From the NCBI GenBank assembly GCA_003612335.1, contig RAYO01000004.1:184436-248435 (forward strand): DNA of 64,000 nucleotides, in the 5' to 3' direction. Below the pieces are notes generated by a model, which searched no databases, was not told the DNA's origin, and worked only from the letters and a program-made list of their open reading frames with translations. Within the stretch, counting starts at the first letter, position 1. The number at the start of each line of letters is the position of its first letter. This document shows positions 41,785 to 49,248 of this stretch, in pieces. This DNA is from a bacterium 1xD42-67 (lineage in GTDB: Bacteria; Bacillota; Clostridia; Oscillospirales; Oscillospiraceae). The position numbers were made by a program, and so were the translations under genes.

Positions 41785-42309
41785 TCAGGAATTTGCCGGT
41801 TCCACCTGGTCCAGTTCCAGCTCCACAGGGGTCTCCCGTCCGAACATGGACACCACCACCCGGACCTTGCCGCTGTCCAGGTCGATCTCGTCCACGGTGC
41901 CCAGGAAGGACTCCAGGGCGCCGTCGGTGATGCGCACGGTGTCGCCCAGCTGATAGCTGACCACGACCTCCCGCTTCTCCACGCCCAGAGCGGCCACATC
42001 GGCCTCGCTCAGAGGGATGGCCTTGTTGCCCTCCCCCAAAAAGCCGGTGACGCCCCGGATGTTGCGCACCACGTGCCAAGTCTCGTCGTTCATCACCATC
42101 TTCACCAGGACATAGCCGGGGAAGACCTTCCGCTCCACGTCTTTGGGGCCATTGTCTGTGATCTCGGTAACGGTCTCCAGCGGGATACTGATCTCGTGGA
42201 TCAGCTCCTGCATGCTGCGGTTCTCCACATACTTCTCGATGGTGGCTTTCACGGTGTTCTCATAGCCGGAGTATGTGTGGACCACATACCAATTCGCGTT
42301 GTCCGCCAT
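41785..42309 (-). CDS. nusG: Transcription termination/antitermination factor NusG
   Basis: A 174-residue elongation factor. Seen: NGN domain WYVVHTYSGYENTVK at 7-21 and the C-terminal KOW motif around 125-150 (GDTVRITDGALESFLGTVDEI). ATG 42309 follows a ribosome site 5 bp after secE stop, typical secE-nusG coupling. Confidence 0.98.
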   Translation of the reverse strand: MADNANWYVVHTYSGYENTVKATIEKYVENRSMQELIHEISIPLETVTEITDNGPKDVERKVFPGYVLVKMVMNDETWHVVRNIRGVTGFLGEGNKAIPLSEADVAALGVEKREVVVSYQLGDTVRITDGALESFLGTVDEIDLDSGKVRVVVSMFGRETPVELELDQVEPANS

Positions 42310-42314
42310 CCGCG

Positions 42315-42578
42315 TCACCTGCCGAGGAGCAAACGGATCGCCTGCTGGGCCACCAGGTCGAACAGGCCGATGAACACGCCCACTACGATCACACAGGCGA
42401 TGACGATCAGGGTGTTGTTGATGGTCTGCTTGCGGGTGGGCCACTGGACCTTTTTCAGCTCGCTCTTCATGTCTCGGAACCACTTGCCCGCACGGGCGAA
42501 GAAGCCGGGCTTCTTGTCGGACTTCTTCTCCTTCTTCTCCTTTTTGACCTGCACGGCCTGCTTTTCGTTCTCAGCCAT
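42315..42578 (-). CDS. secE: Preprotein translocase subunit SecE
   Basis: An 87-residue SecE with a Lys/Glu-rich N-terminal tail (10-25), the conserved FRDMKSELKKVQWPTRKQ amphipathic part, and one C-terminal transmembrane helix (TLIVIACVIVVGVFIGLFDLV). Partner of SecY and SecG in the membrane. Confidence 0.98.
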   Translation of the reverse strand: MAENEKQAVQVKKEKKEKKSDKKPGFFARAGKWFRDMKSELKKVQWPTRKQTINNTLIVIACVIVVGVFIGLFDLVAQQAIRLLLGR

Positions 42579-42615
42579 TACTTACCCTTCTTTCCATTTC
42601 AGCCTATCCGCCATA

Positions 42616-42783
42616 TCACTTCGTCTCATTGTGAACGGTGTGCTTCCTGCAGAAGGGGCAATATTTGTTCAACTCCAGACGGTCAGGGGTGTTCTTCTTG
42701 TTCTTGAACGTGTTGTAGTTCCTCTGCTTGCACTCAGAGCACCGCAGGGTGATCTTGATGCGCGCGCCGGCTTTTGCTGCCAT
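42616..42783 (-). CDS. rpmG: 50S ribosomal protein L33
   Basis: A 55-residue zinc-type L33 with Cys15/Cys18 and Cys42/Cys45. ATG 42783 follows GGAGGTG. First gene of the rpmG-secE-nusG-rplK-rplA run. Confidence 0.97.
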   Translation of the reverse strand: MAAKAGARIKITLRCSECKQRNYNTFKNKKNTPDRLELNKYCPFCRKHTVHNETK

Positions 42784-43016
42784 GTGTTCGGCACCTCCTT
42801 TTTTATTTGACAGGGGACCCAGCTCATCTTTCACAAAGAAAACGCCGGACACGGCCTGTCTTCTGCCGCCTCCAGCGTCCAAAGAGCGCAAAAAGGCACT
42901 CAAGGTCACGGTGGATGGTCGGCCGCTGCCTCCCTGTGTCCCGCAGGTGGAGGGGTCTGCCCCCCGGACACCGTATCCGGACAGCAGAAAAAAGCCCCTT
43001 TTCACAGGTAACTGAT
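42784..43016. other. Leader of the rpmG operon, no gene seen
   Basis: About 230 bp between the promoter at 43017-43045 and rpmG. Open frames here carry no known motif. A transcript would have a long 5' leader; no T-box, riboswitch or terminator pattern was recognised. Confidence 0.45.
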
Positions 43017-43045
43017 ACTATATCACGCCTGTCCCCTGCCGTCAA
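43017..43045 (-). promoter_or_regulatory. Promoter of the rpmG-secE-nusG-rplKA operon
   Basis: Minus strand TTGACG (43040-43045), 17-bp spacer, TATAGT (43017-43022), near consensus. Confidence 0.75.
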
Positions 43046-43107
43046 GGACTTTTTTGCCTTTTCCGTTAAAATACTGTGAATCTTTCCGGCGCGGAGGGAA
43101 AATAGGT

Positions 43108-43136
43108 TTGCATTCCGAATACAGGTATGATATACT
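43108..43136 (+). promoter_or_regulatory. Promoter of the CNNM/CorC gene
   Basis: TTGCAT (43108-43113), 17-bp spacer, TATACT (43131-43136). Divergent from the rpmG promoter. The leader to 43323 contains a half copy of the TGTAGGG repeat (from 43188). Confidence 0.6.
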
Positions 43137-43323
43137 CCTGACTTAAATATACCCGTTTTTGGGAATATTAACCGCATCCACAGATCCTGTAGGGCGTACC
43201 TGCGAGGTCTGCGGAAATTCAGTTGGGCTGAGCTCCTTGGCTCCCCCCTTGTGGGAGAGGCGGGCTCCGGTCCGCTGCCCCCACAACATTACATCAAAAC
43301 AAAAAGGAGTCGATTCTTTCCCC

Positions 43324-44580
43324 ATGGACATAGACAGTACCAGCATCGCTATGCTAGTCACCCTGCTCATCCTGGTGGCCATGTCGGCCTACTTCTCCGC
43401 CACCGAAACGGCCTACACCTCCCTCAACCGCATCCGCCTGAAGAACCGGGCGGACAACGGCAGCCGCCGGGCCGCCAAGACCCTGACGCTGGCCGAGGAG
43501 TATGACAAGCTGCTGACCACCATCCTCATCGGCAACAACATCGTCAACATCACCGCCACCACTGTGGCCACCGTGCTGTGTACCAAGTGGTTCCACCAGT
43601 ACGGGCCCACCGTGTCCACAGTGGCCCTGACCATCATCATCCTGATCTTCGGCGAGGTCACGCCCAAGAGCATGTCCAAGGAGCGGCCGGAGGACTTCGC
43701 CATGTTCGCCCAGCCCCTGCTCAAGCTGTTCATGGTGGTCCTCACCCCCCTGAATTTCCTATTCAGCCAGTGGAAGAAGCTGATGAGCAAGGTCTTCCGC
43801 TCCAAGGGGGACGACGGCATCACCGAGGAGGAGCTGGTAGGGATGGTGGACCAGGCCCAGACCGAGGGCGGTCTGGACGAACATGAGAGCGACCTGATCC
43901 GCAACGCCATCGAGTTCAATGACCTGGAGGTGTCTGAGATCCTCACCCCCCGGGTGGATCTGACCGCCGCTGATGAGGAGAGCTCTATGGAGGAGGTCGC
44001 CGCCCTCTTCGCCGAAACGGGCTACTCCCGCATCCCCCTCTATCACGACACCATCGACAACATCGTGGGCGTGATCCACGAGAAGGACTTTTACGCTGCC
44101 CGCTACCGGGGAGAGACCTCGGTAGCCGTTCTGAAGTCCCCCGTGTTCTACACCACCGGCAACACGAAGGTGTCCGATCTGCTGCGGATCCTCCAGAAGA
44201 ACAAGGCTCATATGGCCGTGGTGGTGGATGAATACGGCGGCACCCAGGGCATCTGCACCCTGGAGGACATCCTGGAGGAGCTGGTGGGGGAGATCTGGGA
44301 CGAACACGACGAGGTGATCGAGACCTTCCAGAAACAGGCGGACGGCAGTTATCTGATCGCCTGCTCCGCCGACCTGGACGATATGTATGATCTCTTCCAG
44401 GTGAAGGGCGCCTGCGGTGCCGCCACCGTCTCCGGCTGGGTGCTGGAGCAGGTGGGGCGGGTCCCGGAGGCCGGAGACCACTTCCAGGCCGAGGGCCTGG
44501 ACGTGACCGTCACCAAGGTGGAGCACCGGCGGGTGCTGGAGATCCGAGTGCGGATCGTCGAGGAGACTGAGGAGACCTGA
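43324..44580 (+). CDS. CNNM/HlyC-CorC family protein with CBS domains
   Basis: A 418-residue membrane protein. Seen: an N-terminal DUF21/CNNM transmembrane domain (1-180, about four helices, with NNIVNITATTVAT), two CBS domains (about 200-320, ILTPRVDLTA and VVVDEYGGTQGICTLEDILEELVGEIWDEHD), and a C-terminal CorC_HlyC FAD-like domain (about 335-418). Members move or regulate Mg2+ or cobalt. ATG 43324 is the only in-frame start near the AAGGAG, though the spacing (14 bases) is long. Confidence 0.93.
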   Translation: MDIDSTSIAMLVTLLILVAMSAYFSATETAYTSLNRIRLKNRADNGSRRAAKTLTLAEEYDKLLTTILIGNNIVNITATTVATVLCTKWFHQYGPTVSTVALTIIILIFGEVTPKSMSKERPEDFAMFAQPLLKLFMVVLTPLNFLFSQWKKLMSKVFRSKGDDGITEEELVGMVDQAQTEGGLDEHESDLIRNAIEFNDLEVSEILTPRVDLTAADEESSMEEVAALFAETGYSRIPLYHDTIDNIVGVIHEKDFYAARYRGETSVAVLKSPVFYTTGNTKVSDLLRILQKNKAHMAVVVDEYGGTQGICTLEDILEELVGEIWDEHDEVIETFQKQADGSYLIACSADLDDMYDLFQVKGACGAATVSGWVLEQVGRVPEAGDHFQAEGLDVTVTKVEHRRVLEIRVRIVEETEET

Positions 44581-44625
44581 CCGCATGTCCGCCCCGCTAG
44601 GACAAACAGTTCCCAAGGATCATGA

Positions 44626-44659
44626 AAAGGCCCTGTGGCGCTGACGCCACAGGGCCTTT
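44626..44659. terminator. Bidirectional terminator, CNNM and RodA genes
   Basis: AAAGGCCCTGTGGCG with its perfect complement around CTGA, 15-bp stem between the convergent genes. Confidence 0.85.
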
Positions 44660-44729
44660 GGTACGGCTGCCCCATGGGGAGCGCCGCAGGAGGCGCACTA
44701 TTTGGGCCGATCCACGGTCTGTAGGAGGT

Positions 44730-45944
44730 CTAGATCTGGCTCCGGTCGCGCAGCCAGCTGGGCATGGGCCGGGCCTTGACGCTGGAGACGATCCCCATAG
44801 CGGCGAAGAGGGTGATGACGGAGGACCCCCCGTAGCTGATGAAGGGGAGGGTCAGGCCCATGACGGGCAGGACGTACAGGCACATGCCTACGTTGAAGGT
44901 GATCTGGGCCAGGAGCATCCCGGCCATCCCCATACAGACGTAGGCGTTGAAGGGGGAGCTGGCGTGGCGCCCCACCCAGATGCACCGCAGGACGATGAGG
45001 GACAGCAGCAGCAGCAGGCCCATACAGCCCACCAGGCCCAGCTCCTCGCCGCAGACGGCGTAGATGAAGTCGGTGTGCCGGGCTGGGAGGGCGTTGCTGT
45101 TGGCGGCTTGGGTCTGGATGCCCTGGCAGTAGCCCTGGCCGAAGAGCTTGCCCGAGCCGATGGCCAGGATCGACCGGGTCTGCTGCCAGCCCTTCCCGCT
45201 GGGGTCGAGGCTGTGGTCGAAGATCACCCGGAAGCGCATGATCCGGTAGTCGGTCCACCAGCGGGTCTCCGGCAGGAAGAACAGCCAGAAGATCACCACC
45301 GCCAGGGTCAGCCCGCCTCCCACCAGCAGGAACCACCGCAGCCTGACCCCAGCGGTCCAGGCCATGATGATGAAGATCATCATATAGATCACACACATGC
45401 CGAAGTCACCGCAGACGGCGGCGATCAGGGCCAGCATGAAGACCGTGTGCCCGCCGATCTGGAGGATGGAGGGCACGGAGCTGATATCCAGCTCCCGGTC
45501 CTGGATCTTGGCGATCTGGAGCGCCAGCAGCAGGATGAAGGAGATCTTGACGATCTCATTGGGCTGGATGTCCATGGGGAACTTGGGGATGATCCGGGAG
45601 ATGACCAGCCAGTTCAGGTTGCCGGATTTGTAGTCCTCCCCCAAGGGGGTGAGGAGGAGGAGGATAAAGAGCACATCGAAGGCCAGGAGCAGCTTCCACC
45701 GCTTTTCCACGAAGAGCTGGAAGTCCACGAAGGTGAGCAGCATATAGACCAACGCCCCCAGGATGATGGCGGCGAGCTGGACGGATACGAACCGCATCCA
45801 GCGCATCTCCCCAAAATACTGGGTCGCGGAAAAGATGAGGGCCAGTCCGAAGCCGCTGGCGGCAAGACACAGGCCCAGCAGCATCACGTCCCCCTTCTTC
45901 CAAAACTCTTTGATGGGAGAGAACAGCAGGGATAAAAAAGACAT
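44730..45944 (-). CDS. rodA: SEDS-family peptidoglycan glycosyltransferase (RodA/FtsW/SpoVE)
   Basis: A 404-residue protein with about 10 transmembrane helices. Seen: the GEDYKSGNLNWL loop and the signature LPVMGLTLPFISYGGSS near 365-380. SEDS proteins polymerise lipid II in elongation or division. RodA is favoured by length and by the lack of a division-gene neighbour, but FtsW or SpoVE cannot be excluded. ATG 45944 follows AAGGAGGCGG. Divergent from tsaE. Confidence 0.88.
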   Translation of the reverse strand: MSFLSLLFSPIKEFWKKGDVMLLGLCLAASGFGLALIFSATQYFGEMRWMRFVSVQLAAIILGALVYMLLTFVDFQLFVEKRWKLLLAFDVLFILLLLTPLGEDYKSGNLNWLVISRIIPKFPMDIQPNEIVKISFILLLALQIAKIQDRELDISSVPSILQIGGHTVFMLALIAAVCGDFGMCVIYMMIFIIMAWTAGVRLRWFLLVGGGLTLAVVIFWLFFLPETRWWTDYRIMRFRVIFDHSLDPSGKGWQQTRSILAIGSGKLFGQGYCQGIQTQAANSNALPARHTDFIYAVCGEELGLVGCMGLLLLLSLIVLRCIWVGRHASSPFNAYVCMGMAGMLLAQITFNVGMCLYVLPVMGLTLPFISYGGSSVITLFAAMGIVSSVKARPMPSWLRDRSQI

Positions 45945-46022
45945 GGCCCGCCTCCTTCGCCGACGCGCAAAAAATCACCCATGTATTTTATCACATTTTG
46001 CTGGAAACGCAAACCCTGTTTG

Positions 46023-46031
46023 TGGTATAAT
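46023..46031 (+). promoter_or_regulatory. Extended -10 promoter of tsaE-tsaB-upp
   Basis: TG-G-TATAAT (46023-46031) with no good -35 box, 24 bases ahead of the tsaE start. Confidence 0.5.
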
Positions 46032-46054
46032 GTTTCAGGACTGGAAAATTTTCT

Positions 46055-46498
46055 ATGAACGGAGTGACCGCGTTGGGATACGTCACCAACAGTGAGGAGG
46101 AGACCGAGGTCTTGGGGGCCCGTCTGGCGGAACAGCTGGGGCCGGGGGCGGTGGTGGCCTTCACGGGAGATCTGGGGGCGGGGAAGACCGCCTTCACCCG
46201 GGGCCTAGCCCGGGGCCTGGGCATCCCAGACCGGGTGACCAGCCCCACCTTCACCATCGTCAACGAATACGAGGGGGGGCGCCTGCCCCTGTTCCACTTC
46301 GATATGTACCGTTTGGCCTCCTCCGACGAGCTCTTCGACATCGGCTGGGAGGACTACCTGGCCCGAGGCGGCGTGTGCGCCGTGGAGTGGAGCGAGAATG
46401 TGTCCGACGCCCTGGAGGGCGGCGCTGTCCGGGTGGAGATCCGCAGGGGCGCGGCGGAGGATCAGCGGATCATCCAGATCGAGGGGGTGGAGCTGTGA
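46055..46498 (+). CDS. tsaE: tRNA t6A ATPase TsaE
   Basis: A 147-residue ATPase of the t6A37 tRNA modification machinery. Seen: Walker A GDLGAGKT at 38-45, [10 protein letters not shown] near 67-76 and VEWSENV near 110. It overlaps tsaB by 4 bp. tsaD and rimI, often with them, are not next to these genes. Confidence 0.96.
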   Translation: MNGVTALGYVTNSEEETEVLGARLAEQLGPGAVVAFTGDLGAGKTAFTRGLARGLGIPDRVTSPTFTIVNEYEGGRLPLFHFDMYRLASSDELFDIGWEDYLARGGVCAVEWSENVSDALEGGAVRVEIRRGAAEDQRIIQIEGVEL

Positions 46499-47235
46499 AG
46501 ATCTTGGCTCTGGAATCCTCTGCGGCGGCCTGCTCCGCCGCCCTGTGCCGGGATGGGGCCCTCATCGCTCAGTCCTTCCAGAACAGCGGCCTCACCCACA
46601 GCCGCACCCTGCTGCCCATGGTGGACGATATGCTCCGCAACTGCGGAGAGGCCCTGGATGGTGTGGACGTCATCGCTGTGGCCGCCGGGCCTGGGTCCTT
46701 TACCGGCCTGCGGATCGGGGCGTCCACGGCAAAGGGGCTGGCCTGGGCGGCGGGCAAGCCCTGCGCCCCCTGCTCCACCCTGGAATCCATGGCCTGGCCC
46801 CTGGCCCATCTGGAGGGGGATCTGATCGTCTGCGCCATGGACGCCAGGCGCAGTCAGATATACAACGCCCTCTTTTGGGCTCGGGGAGAGGGTCTGGAGC
46901 GGGCCGCCCCGGACCGGGCCCTCTCTCTGGCCGAGCTGGGCGCGGAGCTGAAGGACCTCCCGGGGCGGAAAATAGTCGTTGGCGACGGGGCCCAGCTGTG
47001 TTATAATGCCTTGAGCGAAGAAGTTCCCAGCATGGTCCTGGCCCCCCTCCACCTGCGGACCCAGAGCGCCTGGGGGGTGGCCCGGGCCGCGGAGAGACTG
47101 GGGGAGACCGGCGGCCTGGTGCCGGCCGGAGACCTGGTCCCTGTCTACCTCCGCCTGTCTCAGGCGGAACGGGAGCGTTTAGAGCGAGAGCGACACACAA
47201 AATATACGATAGAAGGGGATCATAGCCATGTATAA
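46495..47235 (+). CDS. tsaB: tRNA t6A subunit TsaB
   Basis: A 246-residue actin-like ASKHA-fold partner of TsaD and TsaE. Seen: [15 protein letters not shown] at the start, [19 protein letters not shown] near 65-83 and the [15 protein letters not shown] stretch near 115-130. Start is GTG at 46495, overlapping the tsaE stop in a GTGA junction. Confidence 0.95.
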   Translation: MKILALESSAAACSAALCRDGALIAQSFQNSGLTHSRTLLPMVDDMLRNCGEALDGVDVIAVAAGPGSFTGLRIGASTAKGLAWAAGKPCAPCSTLESMAWPLAHLEGDLIVCAMDARRSQIYNALFWARGEGLERAAPDRALSLAELGAELKDLPGRKIVVGDGAQLCYNALSEEVPSMVLAPLHLRTQSAWGVARAAERLGETGGLVPAGDLVPVYLRLSQAERERLERERHTKYTIEGDHSHV

Positions 47236-47863
47236 CGAAAAGGTACACATCCTGGACCATCCGCTGCTCCAGCACAAGCTGACCATCCTCCGGGACGAGC
47301 AGACCGGCGTGAAGGAGTTCCGGGAGATCGTCTCTGAGATCGCCGCTCTGGAGTGCTACGAGGCCACCCGGGACCTGTCCCTCACCGACGTGGAGGTGAA
47401 GACGCCGATCACCACAGGGACCTTCAAGACTCTGGCGGGCAAGAAGCTGGCTGTAGTCCCCATCCTCCGGGCGGGCCTGGGCATGGTAGACGGGATCCTG
47501 AAGATGATCCCCTCTGCCAAGGTAGGGCACATCGGCCTTTACCGGGATCCGGAGACCCACCGCCCTGTGGAGTACTACTGCAAGATGCCCGCCGATATCG
47601 CCGAGCGGGACGTGATCGTCCTGGATCCCATGCTGGCCACCGGCGGCTCCGCCTCCGCGGCCATCACCTTCATCAAGGGCTACGGCTGCAAGCATATCAA
47701 GCTGATGAACGTCCTGGCTGCCCCCGAGGGGATCGCGTGCATCCAGAAGGACCACCCGGACGTGGACATCTATGTGGCCGGCGTGGACGAGGCGCTCGAC
47801 GACCACGCCTATATCGTCCCCGGCCTGGGAGACGCAGGCGACCGGATCTTCGGCACCAAGTGA
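47228..47863 (+). CDS. upp: Uracil phosphoribosyltransferase
   Basis: A 211-residue salvage enzyme making UMP from uracil and PRPP. Seen: [13 protein letters not shown] near 77-89 and PRPP-binding [12 protein letters not shown] near 131-142, and the C-terminal PGLGDAGDR substrate loop. It overlaps the tsaB stop by 8 bp, giving a three-gene operon. Confidence 0.97.
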   Translation: MYNEKVHILDHPLLQHKLTILRDEQTGVKEFREIVSEIAALECYEATRDLSLTDVEVKTPITTGTFKTLAGKKLAVVPILRAGLGMVDGILKMIPSAKVGHIGLYRDPETHRPVEYYCKMPADIAERDVIVLDPMLATGGSASAAITFIKGYGCKHIKLMNVLAAPEGIACIQKDHPDVDIYVAGVDEALDDHAYIVPGLGDAGDRIFGTK

Positions 47864-47881
47864 GCCTGTCAAAACAGAGGA

Positions 47882-47912
47882 ACGTCCCCCGCCCTGACTG
47901 GGCGGGGGACGT
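47882..47912. terminator. Terminator between upp and the kinase-like gene
   Basis: ACGTCCCCCGCCC/GGGCGGGGGACGT stem with TGACT loop, ending both convergent units. Confidence 0.8.
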
Positions 47913-47914
47913 GT

Positions 47915-48898
47915 TCATACGGCTCTCAGAGCCTCCTTCGCGGTGCGCACCAGATATTCCATGGACTGGATGGGCCACTTGCCCGCAGCAGTCTCGCCGG
48001 TGAGCATGAGGGAGGACGCCCCATCCAAAACGCCGTTATAGATGTCGCTCACCTCCGCCCGGGTGGGGACAGGGCGCTGCTCCATAGACCAGAGGAGCTG
48101 AGTGACCAGGCAGAAGGGCTTTCCTCTCCCCCGGCACCGCCGGGCGATGTCCTTCTGCACGGCGGGGAGCTCCCACAGCGGCATAGAGTTGCCCAGATCT
48201 CCCCGGGCGATGCAGATCTGATCCGCCGCCTCCATGATCTCCTCCAGCCGGTCCAGGCCCTGTCTGTTCTCGATCTTGGCCATGATCTGCACCTTCTCCA
48301 GACCCAGACCGTCCAGGACGCCGCGCAGGGTATCGATGTCCTGCCGGCTCCGGACGAAGGGCTGGAGGATATGGGTCACCCCGAATCGGGCCGCTTGCGC
48401 CAGATTCCCCCGGTCGGCCTGAGTGAGGGCAGGGGCGTCCACCTCGGCCCCCAGGACGGACAGGCCTTTCTTGCTGCGCAGAGGCCCGCCCCGGACCACC
48501 CGGCACAGCAGGACGGTGGGACTGGACCGCTTGACCTCCAGCAGGAGGGAGCTGTCATCGATGGAGATCTGACAGCCCCGTTTGGCGATGTGGAGGACGG
48601 TCTGGGGCACAGGGATCCCCCCCTCCCCCAGGAGCACCTCTCCCCCCTCCCGCAGGGGGATGAGCTGGGGCAGATCCCCCACCCGCAGCTCCGGGCCCTG
48701 GAGATCCAGGATCAGGTGAGCCTCGGCCATCCCTGCCTGGCGGGCGGCAGGCCAGAACAGCTCCTGGAGCAGAGGGGCGCATTGGGCCAGACTGGTGTGG
48801 GACAGGTTGATCCGTGCTCCTGTCATACCTGCCTGGAACAGCTTGTCGATGATGTCCCGTTTGGCGCAGGGGTCGCCCAGAGTAGCATAATATTCCAT
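47915..48898 (-). CDS. Pyruvate-kinase-like protein lacking the C domain
   Basis: A 327-residue protein covering only the catalytic part of pyruvate kinase. Seen: GARINLSHTS near 26-35, LDLQGPELRVG near 63-73 (Gln where Lys is usual in TKGPEIR), a PALTQADRGNLAQAA stretch, AKIENRQGL near 210 with the catalytic Lys, ARGDLGNS and LTGETAAGKWP near the end. It lacks the roughly 130-residue allosteric C domain of true pyruvate kinases. ATG 48898 follows AAGGAGG. It may be a specialised paralogue or an inactive regulator; the gene is intact. Confidence 0.85.
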   Translation of the reverse strand: MEYYATLGDPCAKRDIIDKLFQAGMTGARINLSHTSLAQCAPLLQELFWPAARQAGMAEAHLILDLQGPELRVGDLPQLIPLREGGEVLLGEGGIPVPQTVLHIAKRGCQISIDDSSLLLEVKRSSPTVLLCRVVRGGPLRSKKGLSVLGAEVDAPALTQADRGNLAQAARFGVTHILQPFVRSRQDIDTLRGVLDGLGLEKVQIMAKIENRQGLDRLEEIMEAADQICIARGDLGNSMPLWELPAVQKDIARRCRGRGKPFCLVTQLLWSMEQRPVPTRAEVSDIYNGVLDGASSLMLTGETAAGKWPIQSMEYLVRTAKEALRAV

Positions 48899-49121
48899 AG
48901 TGTCCTCCTTGCGGCGGTCTTTTTTCCTATTATGAGGGCTGGCGCACTGGAAGTCAATGAAAATCTGCACAGGATACCGGCAAAAACTCACGCCTGTCCC
49001 CTGCTGAGGGGATCGGAACGGATAGTATCCAAACCGCGGTCTGCGCAGTAAGATGGAAGGGATGGGAAGATCGGAGAGGGCGGTGCAGGACAGACCGTCC
49101 CCCACCAGGTTATCGGCATTG
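48899..49121. other. Intergenic stretch without recognisable gene
   Basis: About 220 bp before the hybrid kinase promoter. No ORF with a ribosome site, no repeats of the TGTAGGG family and no terminator hairpin were recognised. Confidence 0.45.
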
Positions 49122-49151
49122 TTGACATCAGAATGAGGAAAGTGGTATAAT
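49122..49151 (+). promoter_or_regulatory. Promoter of the kinase-SBP operon
   Basis: TTGACA (49122-49127), 18-bp spacer, TATAAT (49146-49151), consensus boxes. Confidence 0.75.
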
Positions 49152-49248
49152 CCAGACAAGTCTACATAAAGGCCCCTGCGCTGCGGTATGTCCGCCCCAG
49201 AGGACCTTGATGCTGTTCTCCCAAAAAACGGCGGAAGGAGAGCTTGCA

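Noticed and set aside
42784..43016. A tRNA gene upstream of rpmG, as occurs in some Firmicutes.
   Set aside because: No cloverleaf arms or TTCGA-type T-loop were found.
43222..43265. GAGCTCC/GGGCTCC-like stretch before the CNNM gene considered as a riboswitch.
   Set aside because: No family core sequence was recognised; it resembles a half repeat instead.
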